Shown here piece after piece: positions 38,068 to 46,605 of a stretch of 64,000 nt of DNA. The position numbers and the translations under genes are program-made. Source of the stretch: Mycolicibacter sinensis (lineage in GTDB: Bacteria; Actinomycetota; Actinomycetes; Mycobacteriales; Mycobacteriaceae); NCBI RefSeq assembly GCF_001667945.1, contig NZ_LZJK01000154.1:1-64000 (forward strand), in the 5' to 3' direction. Positions within the stretch are counted from its first letter, which is position 1; the number at the start of each line of letters is the position of its first letter. Under the pieces are notes generated by a model that was given only the letters and a program-made list of their open reading frames with translations, ran no database searches and was not told where the DNA came from.

Positions 38068-39309
38068 TTGACATCAACGCAATCAGGCTGTCCGTTCGGC
38101 CCGGGTTTCGACTTCACCGACCCGGATGTCCTGCTGCACGGCATGCCGATCGCCGAGTTCGCCCAACTGCGTAAGACCGCGCCGGTCTGGTGGAACGAAC
38201 AACCCGCGCACAGCAACATCTTCGATGACGGCGGCTACTGGGTCGTCAGCAAACACCAACACATCAAAGAGATCTCGCGCGACAATGAGGTGTGGTCGAC
38301 CAACGCCAAGGGCGCGGTGATGCGGCTGCCCGACGGCATCACCGCCGACCAGCTGGAGCTGACCAAGGCGCTGCTGATCAACCATGACCCACCCGAGCAC
38401 ACCCGGCTGCGCAAGCTGGTGTCACGGTTGTTCACCCCGCGATCGGTCGGCGCGCTGGAGGACAAGCTCGCGCGTTCGGCCCGCGACATCGTTGCCGCCG
38501 CCGCCGAGAAGGACAGCGGCAACTTCGTCGACGACATCGCGATGAAGCTGCCGCTGTTGGCGATCGCCGACTTGATCGGGGTTCCCGAGGCCGACCGGGA
38601 GAAGCTGTTTGCATGGACCAACTCGATCATGAACACCGACGACCCGGATTTCGACTCCGATCCGGCGATGGCCAACGCCGAGTTGATGGGCTACGCCTAC
38701 ACCATGGCCGAGGAGCGGCGGCGCTGTCCGGCTGACGACATCGTCACGCGCTTGGTGCAGGCCGACATCGACGGCGAATCCCTCGGCGAGACCGAGTTCG
38801 CGTTCTTCGTGATCCTGTTGGCGGTGGCGGGCAACGAGACCACCCGCAACGCCATCACCCACGGCATCAACGCGTTCGCGGAGAACCCGGACCAGTGGGA
38901 GCTCTACAAGCGCGAACGCCCGGAGACCGCCGTCGACGAGATCGTCCGGTGGGCCACCCCGGTGCACTGCTTCCAGCGCACCGCGAAGGTCGACACCGAG
39001 GTCGGCGGCGTGGCCATCGCGCGGGGACAGCGGGTCGGCCTGTTCTACAGCTCGGCCAACTACGACGAAGAGGTCTTCGACCGGCCGTTCGACTTCGACA
39101 TCCGGCGCGACCCCAATCCGCATCTGGCGTTCGGCGGGCAGGGCACGCACTACTGCATCGGCGCCAACCTGGCCCGCATGGAGATCCGGTTGATGTTCGA
39201 CGAGATCGCCACCCAGCTGCCCGATATTGCCAAACTGGCCGAGCCGCAACGACTCCGCTCCGGCTGGATCAACGGTGTCAAAGAACTGCAGGTCTCCTAC
39301 CACGGCTGA
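38068..39309 (+). CDS. Cytochrome P450, CYP125-like
   Basis: From TTG 38068 the protein is 413 residues, with AGAGG 8 bp upstream. The start could also be GTG 38059. A frame opening at 37987 would read through a palindrome and overlap the SDR stop, so it was rejected. The I-helix motif is AGNETTRN and the heme loop is FGGQGTHYCIGANLARME. Its order of motifs (PGFDFTDP near the start, HCFQRTA, YSSANYDEEVF) is close to CYP125, the cholesterol C26 hydroxylase, and to related mycobacterial families. It is not the CYP125 locus itself. A sterol or long-chain substrate is likely. Confidence 0.9.
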   Translation: MTSTQSGCPFGPGFDFTDPDVLLHGMPIAEFAQLRKTAPVWWNEQPAHSNIFDDGGYWVVSKHQHIKEISRDNEVWSTNAKGAVMRLPDGITADQLELTKALLINHDPPEHTRLRKLVSRLFTPRSVGALEDKLARSARDIVAAAAEKDSGNFVDDIAMKLPLLAIADLIGVPEADREKLFAWTNSIMNTDDPDFDSDPAMANAELMGYAYTMAEERRRCPADDIVTRLVQADIDGESLGETEFAFFVILLAVAGNETTRNAITHGINAFAENPDQWELYKRERPETAVDEIVRWATPVHCFQRTAKVDTEVGGVAIARGQRVGLFYSSANYDEEVFDRPFDFDIRRDPNPHLAFGGQGTHYCIGANLARMEIRLMFDEIATQLPDIAKLAEPQRLRSGWINGVKELQVSYHG

Positions 39310-39454
39310 CGGCGGCGATGCGCGCGATTCGAACAGAACCTTCCCGCGAGGTGGTGGTCGGCTATAGGCTGCCACGAGTGGGCTGCCCGACGTCCCGAGC
39401 CAGGCCCGGGGCCGTTCTCTAGCCGGATATCGAAAGATGAAAGCAGGTTCTTAG

Positions 39455-40582
39455 GTGAAGACAAAGGGTGCGTTGCTCTGGGAGTTCAACAAGCCGTGGT
39501 CGGTCGAGGAGATCGAGATCGGCGACCCCCAGAAAGACGAGGTCAAGATCCAGCTGGAGGCGGCCGGCATGTGCCACTCCGACCACCACCTGATGACCGG
39601 CGGCATCCCGATGGCCGGCTTCCCCGTCCTGGGCGGCCACGAAGGCGCCGGCATCGTCACCGAAGTCGGTCCCGGCGTCGAGGACATCGCGCCCGGCGAC
39701 CACGTCGTGCTGTCCTTCATCCCGTCCTGTGGCCGGTGTCCGACCTGTCAGGCCGGGATGCGTAACCTGTGCGACCTGGGCGCCGGGCTGCTCAACGGCG
39801 TGGCGGTCAGCGACGGCACCTTCCGGATCACCGCCCGCGGCCAGGGCGTCTACCCGATGACACTGCTGGGCACGTTCTCGCCGTGGATGGTGGTGCACAA
39901 GACGTCGGTGGTGAAGATCGACCCGTCGATCCCGTTCGAGGTGGCCTGCCTGGTGGGCTGCGGCGTCACCACCGGCTACGGCTCGGCGGTGCGCACCGCT
40001 GATATCCGACCCGGCGAGGACGTCGCGATCGTCGGCGTCGGGGGGGTCGGCATGTCGACCCTGCAAGGTGCGGTCAATGCCGGCGCCCGCAACGTCTTCG
40101 TCATCGACCCGGTGGACTGGAAGCGTGATCAGGCACTGAAGTTCGGTGCCACCCATGTGTATCCGGACATCATGGCCGCGATGGGCGGGATGATGGAGGT
40201 CACCGCCGGGCTGATGGCCAAGAAGGTGATCGTCACCGTCGGCGAGGTGCACGGCGCCGACATCGACAACTACATGATCCTGACCGCCAAGGGCGGCACC
40301 TGCGTGCTGACCGCCATGGGCAGCATGCTCGACAACCAGGTCACGCTCAACCTGTCGATGCTGACCCTGCTGCAAAAGAACCTGCAGGGCACCATCTTCG
40401 GCGGCGGCAATCCGCAGTACGACATCCCGCAGCTGTTGTCGATGTACAAGGCCGGCAAGCTCAATCTCGACGACATGGTGACCCGCCAGTACAAGCTGGA
40501 GCAGATCAACGACGGCTACCAGGACATGCTGGACGGCAAGAACATTCGCGGCATCATCCGCTACACCGACGACGATCGGTAA
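39455..40582 (+). CDS. adhB: Zinc-type alcohol dehydrogenase AdhB (NDMA-dependent group)
   Basis: The protein is 375 residues from GTG 39455. Catalytic zinc ligands are Cys in GMCHSDHH, His/Glu in GGHEGAG and Cys in VGCGVTTG. The structural zinc cysteines are in SCGRCPTCQAGMRNLC. The NAD fold has GVGGVGMST. It matches AdhB (Rv0761c). This group often holds its nicotinamide tightly and needs an external acceptor (mycofactocin in vivo); that is family knowledge. It follows the P450 gene after 145 bp and probably has its own promoter. Confidence 0.94.
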   Translation: MKTKGALLWEFNKPWSVEEIEIGDPQKDEVKIQLEAAGMCHSDHHLMTGGIPMAGFPVLGGHEGAGIVTEVGPGVEDIAPGDHVVLSFIPSCGRCPTCQAGMRNLCDLGAGLLNGVAVSDGTFRITARGQGVYPMTLLGTFSPWMVVHKTSVVKIDPSIPFEVACLVGCGVTTGYGSAVRTADIRPGEDVAIVGVGGVGMSTLQGAVNAGARNVFVIDPVDWKRDQALKFGATHVYPDIMAAMGGMMEVTAGLMAKKVIVTVGEVHGADIDNYMILTAKGGTCVLTAMGSMLDNQVTLNLSMLTLLQKNLQGTIFGGGNPQYDIPQLLSMYKAGKLNLDDMVTRQYKLEQINDGYQDMLDGKNIRGIIRYTDDDR

Positions 40583-40588
40583 TTCCGA

Positions 40589-40647
40589 TTGACTCTGCGT
40601 TGAGGGCGGAGAAGCGCGAGAAGCGCCCGCCCTCAGCGCAGAGTCAA
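40589..40647. terminator. Long hairpin between adhB and the YceI gene
   Basis: A 21-bp stem (40589-40609 with 40627-40647, one G-U pair) closes a 17-nt loop. It begins 6 bp after the adhB stop and faces the convergent YceI gene, which ends at 40655. It has no U-tract. It is likely a bidirectional terminator. Confidence 0.65.
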
Positions 40648-40654
40648 CGCCGGG

Positions 40655-41185
40655 TTAGGCCTTCCGGAACACCAGGCTGGCCCGCAGCCTGGTTCGGTTG
40701 CCGACCATGCCCAAGAAGTTGCCCTCCACGGCGAACTGCTTGCGGGTCACGGTCGTCTCGGTGGTCAGCCGCACCGCCCCGTTACCGAGCGGGGTGATGT
40801 CGACCTTGAGCGGTAACGGTCCGGTGATGCCCTTGACGGTCAGTTCGGCGTCCAGGCGGGCGGCGTCACCACCGGCCGGCTCCCCGCTGGTGACCACGAC
40901 GGTGATGTCGGGGAAGCGGTCGGTGTCGAAGAAGTTCGACCGGCGCAGGTCATGGTCGCGGGTGCCCAGGCCGGTGTTGATCGAGGCGGCCTTGATGTCG
41001 ACACGCCCGGATACCGTCTTGGCGTCCTTGATCTCGCCGCTGCCCGAAAAATCGGTGAAAGCGCCACGCACCTTCAGCGCACCCCACATCGTGCCGTTCT
41101 CGAACCGGATACTGGACTCCCCGGCATCCAGGTTCCAGGTGCCGACCGCCTCGGGGCTGCCGAGAAATGTTGTGACAGCTGACAT
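40655..41185 (-). CDS. YceI family protein
   Basis: The protein is 176 residues from ATG 41185, with GAGGAGAT upstream. It has the YceI lipocalin-like barrel marks: the opening GTWNLDAGESSIRF, then DLRRSNFFDTDRFPDI, and a late strand with KQFAVEGNFLGM. These proteins bind long isoprenoids or fatty acyl amides. No signal peptide is present, so it is probably cytoplasmic, as in many actinobacteria. It stands where M. tuberculosis has the ketosteroid-isomerase-like Rv0760c. Confidence 0.93.
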   Translation of the reverse strand: MSAVTTFLGSPEAVGTWNLDAGESSIRFENGTMWGALKVRGAFTDFSGSGEIKDAKTVSGRVDIKAASINTGLGTRDHDLRRSNFFDTDRFPDITVVVTSGEPAGGDAARLDAELTVKGITGPLPLKVDITPLGNGAVRLTTETTVTRKQFAVEGNFLGMVGNRTRLRASLVFRKA

Positions 41186-41297
41186 CTCATCTCCTCTACC
41201 GGTGGCGTGGCGAGCCCGGACCGGGGGCACCAGCTCGTTGTCGATAATACGCAGCAGCGGCCGCTAAATCCGCGACTCGACGCATATGCTGAAGCTC

Positions 41298-41702
41298 ATG
41301 AGCACCGTCTTCACCAAGATCATCAACCGGGAACTGCCGGGCCGGTTCGTCTACGAGGATGACGACGTCGTCGGTTTCCTGACCATCGAGCCGATGACCC
41401 AAGGCCACACGCTGGTGGTGCCCCGCGCCGAGATCGACCAGTGGCAGGACGTCGACGGCGCCGTCTTCGCCCAGGTGATGGCCGTGGCGCAGCGCATCGG
41501 CAAGGCGGTGTGCCGGGCGTTCGACACCGAGCGTGCCGGCCTGATCATCGCCGGTCTGGAGGTGCCCCACCTGCACGTCCACGTCTTCCCGACCCGGAGC
41601 CTGGCCGACTTCGGCTTCGCCGGCGTGGACCGCAATCCCACACCGGAATCCCTGGACGAGGCGCAAGCCAAGATCAGGGCTGCGCTCGCCGAACTGTCCT
41701 GA
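41298..41702 (+). CDS. HIT family nucleotide hydrolase (Rv0759c-like)
   Basis: From ATG 41298 the protein is 134 residues ([16 protein letters not shown]). ATG 41286 is an alternative. The histidine triad is HLHVHVFP, with the N-terminal half typical of Hint/PKCI proteins ([16 protein letters not shown]). It would hydrolyse purine nucleoside phosphoramidates or AMP-adducts. Unusually, it has a C-terminal segment about as long as in protein kinase C inhibitor homologues. It is divergent from the YceI gene and convergent with phoR (3 bp apart). Confidence 0.94.
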   Translation: MSTVFTKIINRELPGRFVYEDDDVVGFLTIEPMTQGHTLVVPRAEIDQWQDVDGAVFAQVMAVAQRIGKAVCRAFDTERAGLIIAGLEVPHLHVHVFPTRSLADFGFAGVDRNPTPESLDEAQAKIRAALAELS

Positions 41703-41705
41703 GGC

Positions 41706-43157
41706 TCAGCGGATCTCGGCGGGAATCTCGGCTCTTTCGGCCGACGTGTCGGCGAGTCGCGGCACCGCGACCCGGAACGTGCAGCCCTGACCGGGCGGGG
41801 AACTCACCGTGACGGTGCCGCCATGCGCCCGGGTCAGCGAGTCGACGATCGAGAGCCCCAGCCCGGTGCCGCCGCTGGCCCGCGCCCGCGACGAGTCGGT
41901 GCGGAAGAACCGCTCGAAGGCCCGCTGCACGTCCTGTTCGCTCATCCCGGGCCCCTGGTCGACGACCTCGAGGATCGCGTCGTCGCCCTCGGTGCCGACC
42001 CGCACCGTGATGGCGGCGTCCTCCGGGGTGTGCTGCAGCGCGTTGGACACCAGATTGCTCAGCACCTGACGCAGCCGGGCTTCGTCACCGAGCACCTCCG
42101 GGGTGCCCGGGCCGTCGAAGACCTCCAGTTCGATGGTCCGATTCGGCGCGATGGCCCGCGCATCGTGCACCGCGTCGGTGGCCAGCACCAGCAGGTCGAC
42201 CCAGGTGCGTTCCAGCGGCCGCTGGGCGTCCATCCGGGCCAGCAGCAGCAGATCCTCGACGAGCAGGCCCATCCGACTGGCTTCGCTTTCGATCCGCGAC
42301 ATCAGCAACTCGACGTCGCGGGCCGCGCCCTGGCGGTACAACTCGGCGAAGCCACGGATCGTGGTCAGCGGTGTGCGTAGCTCGTGGCTGGCATCGGTGA
42401 TGAACCGCCGCATCCTCTCCTCGGAGACCCGCGCGTTGTCCGCCGAGGCCGCCGAGGACGCCACCGCCTGCTGAATCTGCGCCAGCATGCCGTTGAGCGC
42501 CAGCGAGAGCCGCCCGACCTCGGTACGCGGATCACGCTCGGGCACCCGGCGATCCAACTGGCCGGCGGCGATCGCCGCGGCGGTCCGCTCGACCTCGGCC
42601 AGCGGACGCAGGCTGCGGTTGACCACCACATAGCCGGCGGCACCGAGCACCAGCAGCACCCCCATGCCGATCGCCACCCGCGACCAGGCCAGGTAGCGCA
42701 GCGTGGCCCGCGGATCGGACAAGTCCCGGGCGACCGTGATCAGCCTGCCGTTCTCACCGTGCACCGACAGCGCCCGCCACTGCACCCCCGAGCCGTCGAC
42801 CGACCCGATCGTCACCGGCACCGATCCCACGTCGTTGTCCGGCGGCAACAGCGGCTCGGCGTTCTGGTCGTTGACGACCGTCCAGATGCTGCCATCCGGG
42901 TCGACGTCGCGGACATAGAAGCTTGTCGGCGGCCGGCCGGGATTCGGGTCCTCGTCCTCCTGCAATGGCGCCCGGCCACGTTGTTCCAGCGCCCAGCCGT
43001 GCGCGGCGTCGATGAGCGTCGCGTCGATCCGGCTGATCAGCCGGTGCCGCAGGATGGTGGTGACGGCATACCCCTGCGCCAGCAAGCCGATGGCCACCAT
43101 GGCCAAGGTGGCGGCGACCAGACTGACCCGGAGTGGCAGGACGCCGCGGGGGACCAC
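41706..43157 (-). CDS. phoR: Sensor histidine kinase PhoR
   Basis: From GTG 43157 the protein is 483 residues, close to M. tuberculosis PhoR. TM1 lies in LPLRVSLVAATLAMVAIGLL, an outer sensor loop covers about 30-150, TM2 is in IGMGVLLVLGAAGYVVV, then HAMP. The H-box is DASHELRTPLTTIRG, the N-box NLVSNALQHTPE, and G boxes DQGPGMS and GGTGLGLSIV. It phosphorylates PhoP in response to acidic pH or other cues (family knowledge). The start follows the phoP stop by 28 bp. A longer frame into phoP has no start-site support. Confidence 0.96.
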   Translation of the reverse strand: MVPRGVLPLRVSLVAATLAMVAIGLLAQGYAVTTILRHRLISRIDATLIDAAHGWALEQRGRAPLQEDEDPNPGRPPTSFYVRDVDPDGSIWTVVNDQNAEPLLPPDNDVGSVPVTIGSVDGSGVQWRALSVHGENGRLITVARDLSDPRATLRYLAWSRVAIGMGVLLVLGAAGYVVVNRSLRPLAEVERTAAAIAAGQLDRRVPERDPRTEVGRLSLALNGMLAQIQQAVASSAASADNARVSEERMRRFITDASHELRTPLTTIRGFAELYRQGAARDVELLMSRIESEASRMGLLVEDLLLLARMDAQRPLERTWVDLLVLATDAVHDARAIAPNRTIELEVFDGPGTPEVLGDEARLRQVLSNLVSNALQHTPEDAAITVRVGTEGDDAILEVVDQGPGMSEQDVQRAFERFFRTDSSRARASGGTGLGLSIVDSLTRAHGGTVTVSSPPGQGCTFRVAVPRLADTSAERAEIPAEIR

Positions 43158-43185
43158 TACCTTGCCCCTGACCGAAGAGCGTCGG

Positions 43186-43905
43186 TCACCGCGGCTCGCG
43201 CAGCACATAGCCCACCCCGCGCAGCGTGTGCAGCAGGCGCTTCTCGCCGGTATCGATCTTGCGGCGCAGATAGGACACGTAGGACTCCACCACGTTGACG
43301 TCGCCACCGAAGTCGTAGCGCCAGACGTGGTCGAGGATCTTGGGCTTGCTCAACACGGTGCCGGCGTTGATCACGAAATAGCGCAGCAAGGTGAACTCGG
43401 TCGGCGACAGCGATACCGGCTGGCCGGCCTTCCACACCTCGTGGGTGTCCTCGTCGAGTTCGATGTCGGCGAAGGTCAGCCGGGAGTTGCGCGGCTCCCC
43501 GGCACCCTTGCCGGCCCGGCGCAGGATGACCCGCAGCCGGGCCACCACCTCCTCCAGGCTGAACGGCTTGGTCACGTAGTCGTCGCCGCCGAGAGTGAGG
43601 CCGGTGATCTTGTCCTGCAGCGAGTCGCGCGCGGTCAAGAACAACGCCGGGGCGTCGATGCCGTCGGCGCGCAGCCGGCGCAGCACCCCGAACCCGTCCA
43701 TCCCGGGCATCATCACGTCCAGGATCACCGCATCCGGTCGCACCTCGCGCGCACGGTCCAACGCCGCCGGCCCGCTGGAGGCGGTGTAGACCTCGAATCC
43801 CTGGAATTTGAGGCTGACCGACAGCAACTCGACGATGTTCGTCTCGTCATCGACGACCAGGACACGGGCCTCCGGCGCAGCGTCATGCGCAGCTGTTGCT
43901 CCCAT
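43186..43905 (-). CDS. phoP: Response regulator PhoP
   Basis: The protein is 239 residues from ATG 43905. The receiver domain has VVDDE (acidic pocket), phospho-acceptor Asp63 in ILDVMMPG and the Lys in TKPFS. The C-terminal winged helix (OmpR type) ends HTLRGVGYVLREPR, near-identical to M. tuberculosis PhoP as recalled. It controls virulence lipids and acid response there. GAGGG lies about 10 bp upstream. The N-terminus before VLVVDD is short and variable between species, so the start is the least certain point. Confidence 0.97.
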   Translation of the reverse strand: MGATAAHDAAPEARVLVVDDETNIVELLSVSLKFQGFEVYTASSGPAALDRAREVRPDAVILDVMMPGMDGFGVLRRLRADGIDAPALFLTARDSLQDKITGLTLGGDDYVTKPFSLEEVVARLRVILRRAGKGAGEPRNSRLTFADIELDEDTHEVWKAGQPVSLSPTEFTLLRYFVINAGTVLSKPKILDHVWRYDFGGDVNVVESYVSYLRRKIDTGEKRLLHTLRGVGYVLREPR

Positions 43906-43942
43906 AGGGTCAATTCCCTCGTGGTCGGGTGAAAATGAACTG

Positions 43943-43985
43943 GATATCAGCTGTGTGTTTGTTGTCAATCAAACTACCTGATATC
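43943..43985. promoter_or_regulatory. Spaced inverted repeat in the phoP promoter region
   Basis: GATATCAG (43943-43950) and CTGATATC (43978-43985) stand 27 bp apart between phoP and the divergent gene at 44014. This AT-rich gap also holds an ACACAGC element on the minus strand that resembles one half of a PhoP box. Both are weak signals. Confidence 0.3.
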
Positions 43986-44013
43986 GGTCCCGGATCGCCC
44001 CTACACTGGCCGG

Positions 44014-44754
44014 ATGAGCCTGGCCAAACAGCTGATCGCCGTATCGACCGCTCCGGCGCGGATCGGTCTGTCGATCGCCGACGCCGGGCTCGGGGTCGCC
44101 ACGGCCGCCCTCGGGCTGGCCCGCCAGACGCTCGGGGAATCCCCCACCCAGGGGCCGGCCAACTCGATGGCGCAGATGCTGGGCCTGGAGGACACCATCG
44201 CCCGGGCCAATCGGCTGGCCAAGCTGATGGACGACGACGCCCCGCTGGGGCGCGCGCTGGCGCCGGGCGGCCCGGTGGACCGGCTGCTGAGCCCGGGCGG
44301 GCTGGTCGACCAGCTGACCGGGCCGGGCGGCGTGCTCGACCGGCTCACCGCCGAGGGCGGCGGATTGCAGCGAGCGCTGCAGCCGGGCGGGCTGGTGGAT
44401 CAACTGACCGATGAGGACGGGTTGATCGAGCGCCTGCTCTCCGAGGACGGCCTGGCCGACCGGCTGCTGGCCGAGGGCGGGCTGGTCGACAAGCTCACCG
44501 CGCGCAACGGCCCGCTGGAGCAACTCGCGAACGTCGCCGACACGTTGAGCCGGCTGGCACCGGGGATGGAGGCGCTGGAGCCGGCCATCGAGACGCTGCA
44601 AGAGGCCGTTATCGCGCTGACGTTGGTGGTCAACCCGCTGAGCAATATCGCCGAGCGGATCCCGCTGCTGCCCCGCCGGTCCGGCCGGCGCTCCTCGTCG
44701 CGGCCGGTGCGCTCCCAGCGGGTGATCGAGTCCGATCCCGCCGACGTCGAGTGA
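44014..44754 (+). CDS. Decapeptide-repeat protein of unknown function (Rv0756c position)
   Basis: The protein is 246 residues. The first 70 residues are helical with an Ala/Gly-rich stretch. Residues 74-173 are ten consecutive ten-residue units of the form xGGLVDxLLx (for example PGGLVDQLTG, EDGLADRLLA, EGGLVDKLTA). The end of the protein is helical (EALEPAIETLQEAV), then has a basic tail (RRSGRRSSSR). No signal peptide is clear. The repeats look like amphipathic helices broken at each Gly pair and may bind membranes or lipids, which is inferred. It is divergent from phoP with 108 bp between starts. Confidence 0.85.
   Translation: MSLAKQLIAVSTAPARIGLSIADAGLGVATAALGLARQTLGESPTQGPANSMAQMLGLEDTIARANRLAKLMDDDAPLGRALAPGGPVDRLLSPGGLVDQLTGPGGVLDRLTAEGGGLQRALQPGGLVDQLTDEDGLIERLLSEDGLADRLLAEGGLVDKLTARNGPLEQLANVADTLSRLAPGMEALEPAIETLQEAVIALTLVVNPLSNIAERIPLLPRRSGRRSSSRPVRSQRVIESDPADVE
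44233..44532 (+). repeat. Ten 30-bp coding repeats (decapeptides)
   Basis: Each unit codes for ten residues with Gly at position 3 and Leu, Asp/Glu and Leu at fixed spacing. The units have diverged in DNA, so the array is old. Confidence 0.8.
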
Positions 44755-44768
44755 CGGGCCAGGCATGG

Positions 44769-44841
44769 AGCCGCGTGAGAGACTCGAACTCTCGACATCC
44801 GCTTTACAAGAGCGACGCTCTACCAACTGAGCTAACGCGGC
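44769..44841 (-). tRNA. tRNA-Thr (anticodon TGT)
   Basis: Read on the minus strand, the sequence folds as a cloverleaf: acceptor GCCGCGT with ACGCGGC, D-arm GCTC/GAGC, anticodon stem TCGCT/AGCGG with loop CTTGTAA (anticodon TGT), and T-arm GAGAG/CTCTC with TTCGAGT. The discriminator base is T and a CCA follows in the DNA (44766-44768). Length 73 nt. Confidence 0.96.
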
Positions 44842-44926
44842 CGGGGCTGGCTCGATGAGCCATGGCGATTGTACGACGGGGTGGTGCCGGCGGGCCGCCC
44901 GCTCCCGCGAGGGCAAGTAGACGCCG

Positions 44927-45784
44927 TCAGCGGCGCAGGAAGTCCAGCACCACCGACTCGAAGGCGTCCTTGGCCTCGATCATGGCCCAGTGCCCGCAGT
45001 TGGGGAACACATGAAACTCCGCATTGGGCATGGTGCGCATCGGGATCAGCGCCATGTCCAGCGGGCTGACCCGGTCGTCGCGGCCCCAGGTGACCAGGGT
45101 CGGGCACTGCACCCGGTGCAGCATCGCCCACGGCATCGGCCCCTTGGACGCGGCCATCATCTGCATCATCGCGGTGTAGGCCTTCTTGCCGTACATCCGT
45201 CGGGCACTGGCCAGCGTCTCCGGGTCGGTGGCCAGCGCCCAGCGCTCCTCGATGAGCTCCTCGGTCACCACGGCCGGGTCGTAGACCATCGACTCCAGCC
45301 AGCGCACCAGCGATTCGCGGCTCGGGTTGTCGGTGAAGTCCTGCAGCAGCCGGACACCCTCGGTGGGACCCGGCGTCAGCAGATTGGTGCCGATGCCACC
45401 GATCGTCACCAGCTTGCGCACCTTGTCGGGGTTGGCGGTCGCGTAGTTGACGCCGACGCCGCCGCCCATCGAGTTGCCGACGATGCTCACCTGCTCCAAG
45501 CCGAGCGCGTCGACGAACGCCGGCACCGCGCCGAATGCGCTGACCATCGGGTGCCCGCCGAAGTCGTCGCTGACGCCGAACCCGGGGAACTCCAGCACCA
45601 GGCAGCGGAAGTGCTCGGCGAAGGCCGGCAGCACGCCGCGGTAGTTGCGCCACCCGGTCACGCCCGGCCCGGACCCGTGCAGCAGCAGCAGCGTCGGGCC
45701 GTCACCGGCCTCGTGGTAGCGCAGCACCCCCTGCTCGGTGGTGACCTCACGCAGGGTCTCGTCGTGGCTCAGCTCTGCCGGCAT
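44927..45784 (-). CDS. Alpha/beta-hydrolase of the C-C bond hydrolase group (HsaD/BphD-like)
   Basis: The protein is 285 residues. The oxyanion motif is HGSGPGVTGW, the nucleophile Ser105 is in GNSMGG, the acid is Asp236/237 (GRDDRVSP) and His265 is in CGHWAM. This pattern fits meta-cleavage product hydrolases such as HsaD, which cut ring-opened aromatic steroids. It does not sit in a full hsa cluster, so the substrate is uncertain. It is separated by 57 bp from the upstream SDR gene and is followed by the tRNA. Confidence 0.9.
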   Translation of the reverse strand: MPAELSHDETLREVTTEQGVLRYHEAGDGPTLLLLHGSGPGVTGWRNYRGVLPAFAEHFRCLVLEFPGFGVSDDFGGHPMVSAFGAVPAFVDALGLEQVSIVGNSMGGGVGVNYATANPDKVRKLVTIGGIGTNLLTPGPTEGVRLLQDFTDNPSRESLVRWLESMVYDPAVVTEELIEERWALATDPETLASARRMYGKKAYTAMMQMMAASKGPMPWAMLHRVQCPTLVTWGRDDRVSPLDMALIPMRTMPNAEFHVFPNCGHWAMIEAKDAFESVVLDFLRR

Positions 45785-45841
45785 GATGTCTCCTCACAAG
45801 GTCCCGAAACTCTTAGACAGGCTAACGCCGGACGACGCCGG

Positions 45842-46600
45842 TCACGGTGTCGGGGTCGGGACCCTGCCCGCGCTGGCCCCGCCGTCGACGGCCAGTTCGG
45901 CCCCGGTGACGTACGCCGACGCGTCCGAGGCCAGGAACGCGACGACGTCGGCGACTTCAGATGGCAGGCCGATCCGGGCCAGCGGCGCTCCGGGATGACC
46001 GCCCGGGCCGTGCTGGACGCCCAGGTGCGCCACCATCGGGGTGTCGATCAGTCCGGGATGCACCGAATTGACCCGGATCGCGTACGGCCCGAGTTCGATC
46101 GCGGCGACCTTGGTCAAGCCGCGCAGCCCCCACTTCGATGCCCCGTAGGCGCTGTAGCCGGACAGGCCCTGCAACCCGGCCTGCGACGACACGTTGATCA
46201 CCGAGCCGCCGCCCGCGGCGCGCATCGGCTCCACCACGGCTTTGATGCCGAGGAACGCGCCGATCAGGTTGACCCGCAGCATCGTCTCGAAGTCGTCGGC
46301 GGACTGTTCGACCAGCGGAATCGACCGGCAGATCGCGGCATTGTTGACCAGCACGTCCAGGCGCCCGAACGCGCTGACCGCGGTGTCGACGACGGCCGCC
46401 CAGCCGGCCTCGTCGCCGACGTCATGAGGCACGAAACGGGCCCCGATCTCGGCGGCAACAGCGGCCCCCTCGTCGGCCAGCACGTCGGTCAGCACCACCT
46501 GAGCGCCCAGCGCGGTGAACAGCCGGGCCTCCGCCGCCCCCTGGCCGCGGGCCGCCCCGGTGATGACGGCGACCTTGCCGGTCAGGTCGGTCAGCGCCAT
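45842..46600 (-). CDS. Short-chain dehydrogenase, hydroxysteroid-dehydrogenase-like
   Basis: The protein is 252 residues. Cofactor motif GAARGQGAAEAR, NNAAICR, Ser in VSSQAGL, YxxxK in YGASKWG, C-terminal VDGGASAG. It is close in style to FabG3-like hydroxysteroid dehydrogenases. It starts 5 bp after the stop of the next SDR gene, so both belong to one leftward unit that includes the esterase gene at 48356. Confidence 0.92.
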   Translation of the reverse strand: MALTDLTGKVAVITGAARGQGAAEARLFTALGAQVVLTDVLADEGAAVAAEIGARFVPHDVGDEAGWAAVVDTAVSAFGRLDVLVNNAAICRSIPLVEQSADDFETMLRVNLIGAFLGIKAVVEPMRAAGGGSVINVSSQAGLQGLSGYSAYGASKWGLRGLTKVAAIELGPYAIRVNSVHPGLIDTPMVAHLGVQHGPGGHPGAPLARIGLPSEVADVVAFLASDASAYVTGAELAVDGGASAGRVPTPTP

Positions 46601-46605
46601 CGTGC

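Noticed and set aside
41706-43307. Extended start of phoR at 43307
   Set aside because: The extra 50 residues lie inside phoP in another phase and lack membrane-protein character. GTG 43157 gives the usual PhoR length.
44766-44841. tRNA-Thr as an integration site for a mobile element
   Set aside because: No integrase, no duplicated tRNA 3' end and no change of composition were seen on either side.
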